Shown here piece after piece: positions 17,248 through 26,163 of a stretch of 64,000 bases of DNA. Source of the stretch: Streptomyces sp. R33 (GTDB taxonomy: Bacteria > Actinomycetota > Actinomycetes > Streptomycetales > Streptomycetaceae); the NCBI RefSeq assembly GCF_041200175.1, contig NZ_CP165727.1:6079501-6143500 (forward strand), given 5' to 3'. The position numbers were made by a program, and so were the translations under genes. A model generated the notes under the pieces. The model worked only from the letters and a program-made list of their open reading frames with translations, was not told the DNA's origin and made no database searches. The first letter of the stretch is position 1. Every line of letters starts with the position of its first letter.

Positions 17248-18636
17248 TCAGTCGTGGGAGTGAAGCGGCTTGCCGGCCAGGGCCAGGTGGGCCTCGCCGA
17301 GCGCCTCGTTCTGGGTCGGGTGCGCGTGGATGAGCTGCGCGACCTCGGCCGGCAGGGCCTCCCAGTTGTAGATCAGCTGGGCCTCGCCGACCTGCTCGCC
17401 CATCCGGTCACCGACCATGTGGACGCCGACCACGGCACCGTCCTTGACCTGGACGAGCTTGATCTCGCCCGCGGTCTTCAGGATCTTGCTCTTGCCGTTG
17501 CCCGCCAGGTTGTACTTCAAGGCCACGACCTTGTCCGCACCGTAGATCTCCTTGGCCTTGGCCTCGGTGATGCCGACGGAAGCGACCTCGGGGTGGCAGT
17601 ACGTGACGCGCGGAACGCCGTCGTAGTCGATCGGGACGGTCTTCAGACCGGCCAGACGCTCCGCGACCAGGATGCCCTCGGCGAAGCCGACGTGCGCGAG
17701 CTGCAGGGTCGGGACGAGGTCACCGACCGCCGAGATCGTCGGCACGTTGGTCTGCATGTACTCGTCGACCAGGACGTAGCCGCGGTCCATCGCGACGCCC
17801 TGCTCCTCGTAGCCGAGGCCCTGCGAGACCGGGCCGCGGCCGACGGCGACCAGCAGCACCTCGGCCTCGAAGGTCTTGCCGTCGGCCAGCGTGACGCGCA
17901 CGCCGGTCTCGGTGTACTCGGCCTTGTCGAAGAAGGTGCCGAGGTTGAACTTGATGCCGCGCTTGCGGAACGCGCGCTCCAGCAGCTTCGAGCTGTTCTC
18001 GTCCTCGACCGGGACGAGGTGCTTGAGGCCCTCGATCACGGTGATGTCGGAGCCGAAGGACTTCCACGCCGAGGCGAACTCGACGCCGATGACGCCGCCG
18101 CCCAGGACGATCGCCGACTCGGGGACGCGGTCCAGGACCAGCGCGTGGTCCGAGGAGATGATGCGGTTGCCGTCGATGTTCAGGCCCGGCAGCGACTTCG
18201 GCACGGAGCCGGTCGCCAGCAGGATGTGGCGGCCCTGGATGCGCTGGCCGTTCACGTCGACGGAGGTCGGCGAGGAAAGGCGGCCCTCACCCTCGATGTA
18301 CGTCACCTTGCGGGAGGCGACCAGGCCCTGCAGGCCCTTGTACAGGCCCGAGATGACCTCGTCCTTGTACTTCTGCACACCCGCGATGTCGATGCCCTCG
18401 AAGGTGGCCTTCACGCCGAACTGGGCGGCTTCGCGCGCCTGGTCCGCGATCTCGCCCGCGTGGAGCAGGGCCTTCGTGGGGATGCAGCCGTTGTGCAGGC
18501 AGGTGCCGCCGAGCTTGTTCTTCTCGATCAGGGCAACGTCCAGACCCAGCTGGGATGCGCGCAGAGCTGCGGCGTAACCGCCACTGCCACCGCCGAGGAT
18601 CACTAGGTCGAAAACGGTGCTGGCGTCGTTCGCCAC
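17248..18636 (-). CDS. lpd: Dihydrolipoamide dehydrogenase (E3)
   Basis: Lpd reoxidises dihydrolipoamide using FAD and NAD+. GTG 18636, seven bases after GGAGG, gives 462 residues. It begins with the FAD motif LVILGGGSGGYAAAL, followed by the redox-active disulfide GGTCLHNGCIPTK at residues 40-52. The NAD-binding GGGVIGVEFASAW and FAD-binding SAVGDLVP segments are in order. The C-terminal HAHPTQNEALGEA contains the catalytic His-Glu pair. It is 53 bp upstream of sucB on the same strand, so E3 and E2 are probably one transcript. Confidence 0.97.
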   Translation of the reverse strand: MANDASTVFDLVILGGGSGGYAAALRASQLGLDVALIEKNKLGGTCLHNGCIPTKALLHAGEIADQAREAAQFGVKATFEGIDIAGVQKYKDEVISGLYKGLQGLVASRKVTYIEGEGRLSSPTSVDVNGQRIQGRHILLATGSVPKSLPGLNIDGNRIISSDHALVLDRVPESAIVLGGGVIGVEFASAWKSFGSDITVIEGLKHLVPVEDENSSKLLERAFRKRGIKFNLGTFFDKAEYTETGVRVTLADGKTFEAEVLLVAVGRGPVSQGLGYEEQGVAMDRGYVLVDEYMQTNVPTISAVGDLVPTLQLAHVGFAEGILVAERLAGLKTVPIDYDGVPRVTYCHPEVASVGITEAKAKEIYGADKVVALKYNLAGNGKSKILKTAGEIKLVQVKDGAVVGVHMVGDRMGEQVGEAQLIYNWEALPAEVAQLIHAHPTQNEALGEAHLALAGKPLHSHD

Positions 18637-18877
18637 GTCACGTCCTCCATGCATGTGCGCCGGGCACCGGTCCTCTGTGACCGGGCGGCGGCTGGTAATC
18701 GGCCGCTTGTTTCTTCGGCCCTGTGGTGGGGGCCCTGTCCTGCCGAGAACCCATCTTCGCATTTGTCGGGGGAACGCGGGACGCCGGGCCCGGACTGTGG
18801 CAGGTCGTTCTGCCCGAAGCAACGGTTACCCGTGCGTAGAAACCTACGGATTGCTTCGGATTCCGTCGTGAGCGAAC

Positions 18878-18912
18878 CTCGCCCCGGGCCTCCTCCAAGG
18901 GCCCGGGGCGAG
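18878..18912 (-). terminator. pepA terminator hairpin
   Basis: A perfect 13-bp stem CTCGCCCCGGGCC (18878-18890) with 18900-18912 lies 22 bp after the pepA stop and separates it from lpd. Confidence 0.8.
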
Positions 18913-18933
18913 TCGCGTCTCACACGGGGAGCG

Positions 18934-20475
18934 TCAGCCCAGGTCGCCCGTGGCCGTACGCTCGGCCAGCCGCACCAGGGTGCGCACGGCGGAGCCGGTG
19001 CCGCCCTTGGGGGTGTAGCCGTACGGCGCACCCTCGTGGAAGGCCGGGCCCGCGATGTCGAGGTGCGCCCAGGTGATGCCCTCGCCGACGAACTCCTGCA
19101 GGAAGAGGCCGGCCACCAGGCCGCCGCCCATGCGCTCGCCCATGTTGGCGATGTCGGCGGTGGGGGAGTCCATGCCCTTGCGCAGGTCCGCGGGGAGCGG
19201 CATCGGCCAGGAGGCCTCGCCGACCTCCTCGGCGATCTCGTGGACCGCCGTGCGGAAGGCGTCGTCGTTGGACATGATCGCGAAGGTCCGGTTGCCCAGG
19301 GCCAGCACCATGGCACCGGTCAGGGTCGCGACGTCGACGATCGCGTCCGGGTTCTCCTCGGAGGCCTTGGTCAGCGCGTCGCCCAGGACGAGGCGGCCCT
19401 CGGCGTCGGTGTTCAGGACCTCGACGGTCTTGCCGCTGTACATGCGCAGCACGTCGCCGGGGCGCGTGGCGGAGCCGGAGGGCATGTTCTCGGCGAGCGC
19501 GAGCCAGCCGGTGACGTTGACCTCGAGGCCCAGCTTGGCCGCGGCCACGACGGAGGCGAACACGGCGGCGGCGCCGGACATGTCGCACTTCATCGTCTCG
19601 TTGTGGCCGGCCGGCTTCAGGGAGATGCCGCCCGAGTCGTAGGTGATGCCCTTGCCGACGAAGGCGAGGTGCTTCTCCGCCTTGGGGTGGGTGTAGGCGA
19701 TCTTCACCAGGCGCGGCGGGTTCTCGGAGCCCTTGCCGACGCCCATGATGCCGCCGAAGCCGCCCTTGGTCAGCGCCTTCTCGTCCAGGACCTGGACCTT
19801 GAGCCCGTGCTCCTTGGCGGTCGCGGACGCGACGGCGGCGAAGGCCTCGGGGGTGAGGTCGTTCGGCGGGGTGTTGATCAGGTCGCGGGCGATGTTGACC
19901 TCGGTCGCGACGACCGTGGCGCGCTCGACGGCGGCCTTGTGCTCCTTGTCGCGCGGCTTGGCACCCAGCAGGGCGACCTCGGCGAGCGGCTGCTTCGGGC
20001 CGCCGTTCTTGTCGCCGTTCTTGCGGGCCTTGTTCTCGCCGCCCTGGTAGGCGGTGAAGGCGTACGCGCCCAGCAGCGCGCCCTCGGCGACGGCGGTGAT
20101 GGCGGAGGCGTCGTCCAGGGGCAGCGCGAAGGCGGCCTTCTTGGTGCCGTGCAGCGCACGGGCGGCGGCGCCGGCGGCGCGGCGCAGGGCCTCCTCGTCG
20201 TACGACTCGTCCTTCTCGGGGACGGGGCCCAGTCCGACCGCCAGCACGACCGGGACCTTCAGGCCGTCCGGCGCCGGCAGCTTGGTGGTCTCGCCTTCGG
20301 CGCCGGAGGCACCGAGTGCGTCGAGCACGGCGGCGAGCTTTCCGTCGTACGCCTTGTCCACGGCCTCGGCGCCTGCGGCGACGACCGGGCCCTTCGGGCC
20401 CTTCGCCACGCCGACCACGAGGGCGTCGGCGCGGAGCGTCGCCGCGCCGGCAGTGCTGAGAGTCAGAGCAGTCAC
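18934..20475 (-). CDS. pepA: Leucyl aminopeptidase (M17 family)
   Basis: This 513-residue two-metal aminopeptidase starts at GTG 20475; an ATG at 20529 would add 18 residues of unlike composition. The M17 core is clear: VGKGITYDSGGISLKP with the metal ligand Asp, KCDMSGAAAV, the NTDAEGRLVLGDAL signature, and the C-terminal WAHLDIAGPAF. The N-terminal domain is typical for actinobacteria and includes a charged Lys/Asn insert near residues 165-185. PepA removes N-terminal residues from peptides in the cytoplasm; some homologues also bind DNA. It has its own terminator. Confidence 0.96.
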   Translation of the reverse strand: MTALTLSTAGAATLRADALVVGVAKGPKGPVVAAGAEAVDKAYDGKLAAVLDALGASGAEGETTKLPAPDGLKVPVVLAVGLGPVPEKDESYDEEALRRAAGAAARALHGTKKAAFALPLDDASAITAVAEGALLGAYAFTAYQGGENKARKNGDKNGGPKQPLAEVALLGAKPRDKEHKAAVERATVVATEVNIARDLINTPPNDLTPEAFAAVASATAKEHGLKVQVLDEKALTKGGFGGIMGVGKGSENPPRLVKIAYTHPKAEKHLAFVGKGITYDSGGISLKPAGHNETMKCDMSGAAAVFASVVAAAKLGLEVNVTGWLALAENMPSGSATRPGDVLRMYSGKTVEVLNTDAEGRLVLGDALTKASEENPDAIVDVATLTGAMVLALGNRTFAIMSNDDAFRTAVHEIAEEVGEASWPMPLPADLRKGMDSPTADIANMGERMGGGLVAGLFLQEFVGEGITWAHLDIAGPAFHEGAPYGYTPKGGTGSAVRTLVRLAERTATGDLG

Positions 20476-20821
20476 GGTGGTGAAGTCTCGCTTCCGTTTG
20501 TGTTGTGGGCCGAGTGGGTGGACGGCCATCCGTAGCGATCGTATTCCGGCCCGACGGCCGCCAGAAATGAGCCTACGCGTACCGGCTGGCCCGTACGCCA
20601 CTCGAAGGTTTGGCAAGTTGTTCGATCAAGACGCCACCAGGTTCACCCATCCGTGGCTTCCGGACCAGGTTTGCCCTTTAGACCTGACGAGGTCCGAGAG
20701 ACTCGAGCCACTCTCGCAAGGGGACGCGGGGTCCCTTTGCATGATTTCCACAGAGCCTCCTCGGCCCGGCCGACCGCCACAGGGCCGTTGTCGAGTGATG
20801 CCTGCGGGGGGAAAGGCCGAA
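20476..20821. other. Intergenic region, pepA to deacetylase (346 bp)
   Basis: No credible gene lies here. It must hold the divergent promoters of pepA and the exopolysaccharide block. The string ACCAGGTT occurs twice, near 20637 and 20664. Two small stem-loops are visible: GACCT-gacg-AGGTC (20681-20694) and CGAGAG (20695-20700) with CTCTCG (20711-20716). They would be in the leader of the deacetylase mRNA. I cannot name an operator. Confidence 0.5.
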
Positions 20822-22849
20822 ATGGTCAACAAGAACCGGATGAACAGGGCTGCCGCCGCAATGGCGGTGGCAGCGCTGATGTCCGTGGCAATGCCCGCTG
20901 CGACCGCACAGGCGGCCGCGACACCGCGCATCGACCTGAAGGTGCTCGTCGTCGACGACGGCGGCAGCTCGGTCGAGGCCATCACCGCGGAGCTCCGGGA
21001 CACCGGAGTCCCCTACACCCGCGTCCTGCTGGGCGGCTCCGACCGCCCGGTGATCAACGCCGCGTTCCTCAGCGACACGGTCGACGGCCGGCCGCGCGCC
21101 AAGTACCAGGGCGTCGTGCTGCCGAACGAGAACCCGTTCGGCGAGGGCTCGGCCGAGATGGCCGCGCTGACCGCGTACGAGACGACGTACGGAGTCCGCC
21201 AGGTCGACGCGTACACCTGGGCCCACCCGGGCGTGGGGCTCGAGTACACCGACAACGGCGGCTACAGCGGGCAGCTCGACGGCACCCAGGCCGCGGTCAC
21301 CACGGCCGGCAAGGCGGGCCCCTTCAACTACCTCGCCGGTCAAGTCGCCTTCGAGGACAACTCCACCCTGATTCCGGAGAGTTTCGGGTTCATGGGCAAG
21401 CCGCGGGCCGGCTACACCAGCTACCTCGACGCACCCGTCGCCGGCGGACGGGCCTCGCTCGTCGGCGAGTACACGCACGACGGACGCAGCGAACTGGTCG
21501 TCACCTTCGGATACAACCAGTACCAGCAGCAGTTCCGGCTGCTGGCCCGCGGCATCGTCGACTGGCTCACCCAGGGGGTCCACCTCGGCCAGAGCCGCAG
21601 CTACTTCGCGGTACACGTCGACGACGTCTTCGCCCCGGACGCCCGCTGGAGCAAGGACCTCAACTGCACGCCCGGCGACTACGCCTGTGCGGGCGGCGAG
21701 GGCAAGGAGAGCACCATCCGCATGACCGCCGCCGACGCCCAGTACGCGGCGCAGTGGCAGACGAGCAAGAACTTCAAGCTCGACCTCCTCTTCAACGCCG
21801 GCGCCGGCGAGGAGTGGAAGGCCGAGAACGGCGGCACCGACGCCCTCACCGCGCAACTGGTCGCGGACCGGGCCAAGTACCGCTGGATGAACCACACCTA
21901 CACGCACCCGTTCCTCGGCTGCGTCCAGAACACCACCACCGTCCCGTGGACCTGTACGACGAACAGCGCGGGCGCGATCAACTGGATGAGCCGCGCCGAG
22001 ATCTCCGCCCAGATCCGCGACAACAACAACTGGGCCGCCGCCAAGGGCATCACCACCGACCGCACCGAGCTCGTCACCGGCGAGCACTCGGGCCTCAAGA
22101 CCCTGCCGCAGCAGGCCCAGGACAACCCCAACCTGGCCGGCGCGCTCGCCGACAACGGGGTCAAGTGGGCGGGCAGCGACAACTCGCGCGAGCCCGTGCA
22201 GCGCGCGGTCGGCGCCGCCCTGACCGTCCCCCGCTACCCGATGAACGTGTACTACAACACGGGCACCAACGCGGAGATGGCCGACGAGTACAACTGGATC
22301 TACACCAGCCGCGCCGACGGCGGCAGCGGGGTCTGCGAGGACAACCCCGCGACCTCCACCTGTCTCCCGGCCCCGCTCAGCACCACCACCGGCTACCTGG
22401 ACTACATCGTCCCGGCCGAGGCGCGGACCGCCCTGCGCCACGTCCTGGCCAACGACCCGCGTCCGCACTACGTCCACCAGTCCAACCTCGCCGAGGACCG
22501 CACCCTCTACCCGGTGCTCAACCAGGTCCTGGACACCTACCGCGCGCTCTACGCGCCCAGCGCCCCGATCGTGAACCAGAGCATGAAGGACACCGGGGTG
22601 GAGCTGAGCCGCCGGGCCGCCTGGGACAAGGCGCTGGCCGAAGGCAAGGTCACCGCCTACCGCATCGGGACCGCCGTCACCGTCAAGGCGCCGTCCGGCG
22701 TCGTCGCCCCGGTGACCGCACCCACCGGCACCAAGAAGCAGCTCCTGCTGGGCACCGCCGACTTCGGCACCGCCTACGCGGGCAACCGCTCGGCGTGGAC
22801 CGCGCCCGAGCTGCTGCAGAGCGCGGTCACGCTCAAGCTGCCCAGCTGA
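20822..22849 (+). CDS. Secreted Agd3-like polysaccharide deacetylase (CE18-type)
   Basis: ATG 20822 follows GGGGGGAAAGG and gives 675 residues with a signal peptide cut near residue 33 (AQAAA-TP). Residues 35-250 resemble the N-terminal and carbohydrate-binding part of Agd3. The deacetylase domain starts near residue 262 with HVDDVFAPDARW, with metal-binding and catalytic Asp at 267-268. WMNHTYTHPFLGC at about 355-367 holds two metal-ligand histidines. Fungal Agd3 removes acetyl groups from alpha-1,4-linked GalNAc polymer outside the cell. The next four genes encode a synthase, a membrane transporter and two glycosidases of the same chemistry. The family call is by motif order and context; it differs from typical NodB deacetylases. 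Confidence 0.78.
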   Translation: MVNKNRMNRAAAAMAVAALMSVAMPAATAQAAATPRIDLKVLVVDDGGSSVEAITAELRDTGVPYTRVLLGGSDRPVINAAFLSDTVDGRPRAKYQGVVLPNENPFGEGSAEMAALTAYETTYGVRQVDAYTWAHPGVGLEYTDNGGYSGQLDGTQAAVTTAGKAGPFNYLAGQVAFEDNSTLIPESFGFMGKPRAGYTSYLDAPVAGGRASLVGEYTHDGRSELVVTFGYNQYQQQFRLLARGIVDWLTQGVHLGQSRSYFAVHVDDVFAPDARWSKDLNCTPGDYACAGGEGKESTIRMTAADAQYAAQWQTSKNFKLDLLFNAGAGEEWKAENGGTDALTAQLVADRAKYRWMNHTYTHPFLGCVQNTTTVPWTCTTNSAGAINWMSRAEISAQIRDNNNWAAAKGITTDRTELVTGEHSGLKTLPQQAQDNPNLAGALADNGVKWAGSDNSREPVQRAVGAALTVPRYPMNVYYNTGTNAEMADEYNWIYTSRADGGSGVCEDNPATSTCLPAPLSTTTGYLDYIVPAEARTALRHVLANDPRPHYVHQSNLAEDRTLYPVLNQVLDTYRALYAPSAPIVNQSMKDTGVELSRRAAWDKALAEGKVTAYRIGTAVTVKAPSGVVAPVTAPTGTKKQLLLGTADFGTAYAGNRSAWTAPELLQSAVTLKLPS

Positions 22850-22887
22850 CCTGCCGCCGCACCACCTGCACGGGTGAGTGAGCCGAA

Positions 22888-22988
22888 GGGGGCGCGTCGG
22901 CGAAGGAGGGCGAGCGCCCGGAGGAAACCGCGAGGTACGAGCGGTTTTCGAGGACGCACGCCCTCCTGGAGCCGACAAGGGCGCCCCC
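22888..22988 (+). repeat. 101-bp structured hairpin element, copy 1
   Basis: Four nested stems can form: GGGGGCGC (22888-22895) with GCGCCCCC (22981-22988); GTCGGC (22896-22901) with GCCGAC (22971-22976); GGAGGGCG (22905-22912) with CGCCCTCC (22959-22966); AAACCGC (22925-22931) with GCGGTTT (22941-22947). It starts 39 bp after the deacetylase stop. A second copy, in inverted orientation, is at 53953-54053 and is about 95% identical. It could act as a 3' mRNA structure or terminator, or be a small dispersed repeat. Confidence 0.85.
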
Positions 22989-23034
22989 GGAGGCGAGCGA
23001 GCCCCAAAAAGAGAGTCCTGGGGGGACACAGCGC

Positions 23035-24555
23035 ATGAGCCATGGGCGTCATGTCACCATGCTCACCGAAGGCACCTATCCGCACGTCCACGGGGGAGTC
23101 AGCACCTGGTGCGACCAGCTGGTACGCGGGATGCCGGAGGTCGACTTCAACGTCATAGCCCTGACCGGCTCCGGGCGCGAGCCGGTCACCTGGGAGCTGC
23201 CGCGCAACGTCTACCGGCACACCGCCGTCCCGCTCTGGGGACCGCCGCCGGGACGCAGCCGCCGCTCCGCCCTGCGGGGCAAGGCGCACCGCCGCTTCAC
23301 CGAGACCTACGAAACCTTCCTGCTCTCGCTCCTCGACCCGGCCCGCGGCGGATTCTCCGAAGCCCTGCACGAGCTCGCCGTCCTGGCCCGGGCGGGCCGC
23401 CTCGCCCCGGCCCTGCGTTCCGAAACGGTCCTGCGGCTGCTGATGACCGTATGGACCCGGCCCGGCCTCGTCACCGCCGCCGCCGAGCCCACCGTCCACG
23501 ACGCGCTCACCGCCACCGACCTGATCGAGCACGCGCTGCGGCCGCTGTCCGTACGGATCCCGCCGGACAGCGTCGCGCACGCCGTCAGCAGCGGGCTCGC
23601 CACGCTCCCGGCCCTCGCCGCCAAGTACCTCGACGAGGTGCCCTTCCTGCTCACCGAGCACGGCATCTACCTGCGCGAGCGCTACCTCGGCTACCGCACC
23701 GCGGAACAGCGCTGGCCGGTCAAGGCGCTGATGCTCGGCTTCTACCGGGAGCTCAACACCGAGGGCTACCGGCAGGCCGACCTGATCACCCCGTGCAACC
23801 AGTACAACCGCCGCTGGGAGGAGCGCGGCGGCGCCGCCCCCGACCGCATCCGCACGGTCTACAACGGGGTCGACCCGTACGTCTTCCCCGACGCCGGCCC
23901 CGAACCCGAGGTGCCCACCCTCAGCTGGTGCGGGCGCATCGACCCGATCAAGGACCTCGAAACCCTCATCCGGGCCTACGCGTTCATGCGCGAGGAGCTG
24001 CCCGCCCTGCGGCTGCGCCTGTTCGGCCCGGTCCCGGCCGGCTGCGAGGAGTACAAGCTCCGCCTGGAGAAACTCGCCGCCGAACTCGGGGTGAGCGACG
24101 GCATCTCGTACGAGGGCCGCATCGCGGAGGTGGCCCGGGCCTACGCGGCGGGCAGCGTCGTGATGCTCTCCAGCATCAGCGAGGGCTTCCCCTTCAGCAT
24201 CATCGAGGCCATGTCCTGCGGCCGCACCACCGTCTCCACCGACGTCGGCGGGGTGCGGGAGGCCGTCGGCGACACCGGGCTCGTGGTCCCGCCGCGCGAA
24301 CCGGAGACCATGGCCCGCGCCACCCTCGCCCTGCTCCGCGACGACGAACGCCGCGCCGAACTGGGCCGGCGCTCCCGCAAGCGGGTGATCGAGAAGTTCA
24401 CGCTCCACCAGTCCGTGGACGGCTTCCGGCACATCTACCGCGGCCTCGCCCAAGCCGGGCAGCCCGTGCTGCCCGTCCGCGAGGGCGGCGACTGGACGCA
24501 GCGGGTCGCCGACCCCTGGTACCGCGAACTCGCCGCCGACGGGAGCCTGTGGTGA
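23035..24555 (+). CDS. PelF-like GT4 family glycosyltransferase
   Basis: This 506-residue protein matches the PelF type of GT4 retaining glycosyltransferases. The DUF3492-like N-terminus has EGTYPHVHGGVSTW at residues 12-25. LLTEHGIYLRERY near residue 205 is a PelF hallmark. The C-terminal Rossmann domain has YNGVDPYVFP, WCGRIDPIKDLETLIRAY, and the nucleotide-sugar EX7E region SEGFPFSIIEAMSCG. PelF uses UDP-GalNAc/UDP-GlcNAc to build the Pel polymer in the cytoplasm. There is no signal peptide. Its stop overlaps the next start by four bases (GTGA), so it is cotranslated with the membrane protein. Confidence 0.88.
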   Translation: MSHGRHVTMLTEGTYPHVHGGVSTWCDQLVRGMPEVDFNVIALTGSGREPVTWELPRNVYRHTAVPLWGPPPGRSRRSALRGKAHRRFTETYETFLLSLLDPARGGFSEALHELAVLARAGRLAPALRSETVLRLLMTVWTRPGLVTAAAEPTVHDALTATDLIEHALRPLSVRIPPDSVAHAVSSGLATLPALAAKYLDEVPFLLTEHGIYLRERYLGYRTAEQRWPVKALMLGFYRELNTEGYRQADLITPCNQYNRRWEERGGAAPDRIRTVYNGVDPYVFPDAGPEPEVPTLSWCGRIDPIKDLETLIRAYAFMREELPALRLRLFGPVPAGCEEYKLRLEKLAAELGVSDGISYEGRIAEVARAYAAGSVVMLSSISEGFPFSIIEAMSCGRTTVSTDVGGVREAVGDTGLVVPPREPETMARATLALLRDDERRAELGRRSRKRVIEKFTLHQSVDGFRHIYRGLAQAGQPVLPVREGGDWTQRVADPWYRELAADGSLW

Positions 24556-26090
24556 GCGGATCCCTCTGGCTGCGCGTCCCCGGCGGCGACACCCTGCCCG
24601 CCCTCCCCCGGCCCCGGCGCACCGGGCCGGGGGACCCCGGCCCCGCCGGCGACCCGATGGACGAACTCGCCGAACGCCTCGGACCCTTCATCGCGGCGGC
24701 CGTCCACCCCGACGAGATCGCCGCCGTCCTCGAATCCGACGGGATGACCGACGAGCACATCCGGCTCACCTACGGGCGCCACGACTCCTTCGGCCTCGCC
24801 GAGGAGCTCTACGCCCGGGTGCCGCGCGCCTTCCCGGAGCCGCAGCACGTCCCCGACCCGTGGAAGGTCTCCCTCACGGCCTGCCTGCTCCGCGGGGTGA
24901 TCTTCGCCCTGCCCGGTCTGGCGTACGTCCTGGGCGCCCCGCTGCTGGAGGGTCCGCAGGACCGGCTCGGGCTGCCCGCCGGCACGCTGACCCTGCTCGC
25001 CGGGGCGCTCATCGGCTGGGTGTGGGACCAGACGCTGTCCCACCGGGCCTACTCCTGGATGGGCCTGGGCGACCGGGCCGCTGCCGGGCGGACCCTGCTC
25101 GTCGGCGCCCCCGCCGGCGCCCTGCTCGGCATCGCCGCCGCGCTGACCGTGCCGGGCGGGCCGCCGTTCTCGTACGCGTTCGCCGCCGGGCAGGCCCTGT
25201 ACGTCGGGGCCGCCACCGTGCTGCTGGTCCTCGGCCGGGAGCGGGTGCTGCTCGCCGCGCTCGCCCCGATGGCCGCGGGGTCGCTGCTCGCGCTGTTCAC
25301 CGACCCGCCCGTGCCGCTGCGGGTGGGCCTGCTGCTGGTGTCCCTGCTGGCCGCCTGCACCCTCGCCGTACGGGAGCTGCCGCTGGCCGAGGGCGTACGG
25401 GCCGGCGCGCGCCGGATCCGGGGCTGGGCCGGACACCGGCCCGGCGAGGGCCCGGTGCGCTGGCGGATGCTGCGGGGCGCCGAGGAGGAGTACGGCCCGC
25501 GCGGACCCCGCATCGGGGACTCCGTGCCGTACGGGGTGTTCGGCCTCGGGACCGGCCTGCTCGTGCTGTACGCCGCGCTGGGGGAAGTGCTCGCCGGGGG
25601 TCCCGCCGAGGCCGTCGCCGCCCCCTCGGCGGTGGCGCTCACCCTCAGCATGGGTCCCGCCGAATGGCTGCTCCACCGGTTCCGCAGCGGGAGCCTGGCC
25701 GGGCTGCGGGCGGCCCGCTCGCCCCGGCAGTTCTGGCTGCGGATGCTCGGCACGCTGGGCCGCTGCCTCGCCGCGTACCTGGCGGTGCTGCTGCTCCTCG
25801 GGCTGGTCGGCACCCTGCTGTGGCCGGGGGCCCCGGGCCTGACCGTGGTCCGGGTCGCGACGCTGCTGCTGCTCGGCTCCGTCATGTGGACCGGGCTGCT
25901 GCTCCAGTCCTTCGGGGCGGTCCGGCCCGCGGCCGTGGTCTGCGCCTCGGCGGCCGTCGCCCAGAGCCTGGCGCTGCTGCTGGGGGCGGGGCAGCCGCGA
26001 CTGGTCCAGCTGGTGGTGGCGGGTGCGGCCGCGGCGGCGCTGGGCACGCTGGTCTGCCTGCTCCTCGGCCGCGCGACGGCCCACCGCTGA
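24552..26090 (+). CDS. Twelve-helix membrane protein, PelG-like exporter candidate
   Basis: GTG 24552 overlaps the PelF-like stop and gives 512 residues. About 120 cytoplasmic residues precede 12 predicted membrane helices, six on each side of a charged loop near residues 280-330. That count and length suit PelG, the Wzx/MATE-like transporter partner of PelF. The LSMGPAEWLLHRFRS segment lies in the eighth helix. Sequence similarity to PelG is not obvious by eye, so the call rests mainly on topology and on tight coupling to the GT4 gene. The soluble N-terminus is longer than expected and could replace a missing PelD/PelE function. Confidence 0.6.
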   Translation: MSGSLWLRVPGGDTLPALPRPRRTGPGDPGPAGDPMDELAERLGPFIAAAVHPDEIAAVLESDGMTDEHIRLTYGRHDSFGLAEELYARVPRAFPEPQHVPDPWKVSLTACLLRGVIFALPGLAYVLGAPLLEGPQDRLGLPAGTLTLLAGALIGWVWDQTLSHRAYSWMGLGDRAAAGRTLLVGAPAGALLGIAAALTVPGGPPFSYAFAAGQALYVGAATVLLVLGRERVLLAALAPMAAGSLLALFTDPPVPLRVGLLLVSLLAACTLAVRELPLAEGVRAGARRIRGWAGHRPGEGPVRWRMLRGAEEEYGPRGPRIGDSVPYGVFGLGTGLLVLYAALGEVLAGGPAEAVAAPSAVALTLSMGPAEWLLHRFRSGSLAGLRAARSPRQFWLRMLGTLGRCLAAYLAVLLLLGLVGTLLWPGAPGLTVVRVATLLLLGSVMWTGLLLQSFGAVRPAAVVCASAAVAQSLALLLGAGQPRLVQLVVAGAAAAALGTLVCLLLGRATAHR

Positions 26091-26114
26091 TTCCCGACCC
26101 GTACGACATGACCT

Positions 26115-26151
26115 GTACAACGTGAACCCGTACAACGTGAACCCGTACAAG
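26115..26151 (+). repeat. 15-bp tandem repeat before the GH135 gene
   Basis: GTACAACGTGAACCC occurs twice in tandem (26115-26129, 26130-26144), followed by a partial third unit. In the frame of the next gene it reads YNVNPYNVNPYKKK, with in-frame GTG codons, so it may be either leader DNA or a variable N-terminal tail. Confidence 0.8.
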
Positions 26152-26163
26152 AAGAAGGACCTC

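Noticed and set aside
16059..17333. Ala/Gly repeats on the plus strand in the sucB region, resembling a repeat protein
   Set aside because: They are the reverse frame of the Ala/Pro linkers of the E2 protein.
22774..24453. Minus-strand frame across the GT4 gene and the hairpin element
   Set aside because: It is a shadow of the GT4 gene; the part shared with the region at 54 kb comes from the repeated hairpin element, not from a shared protein.
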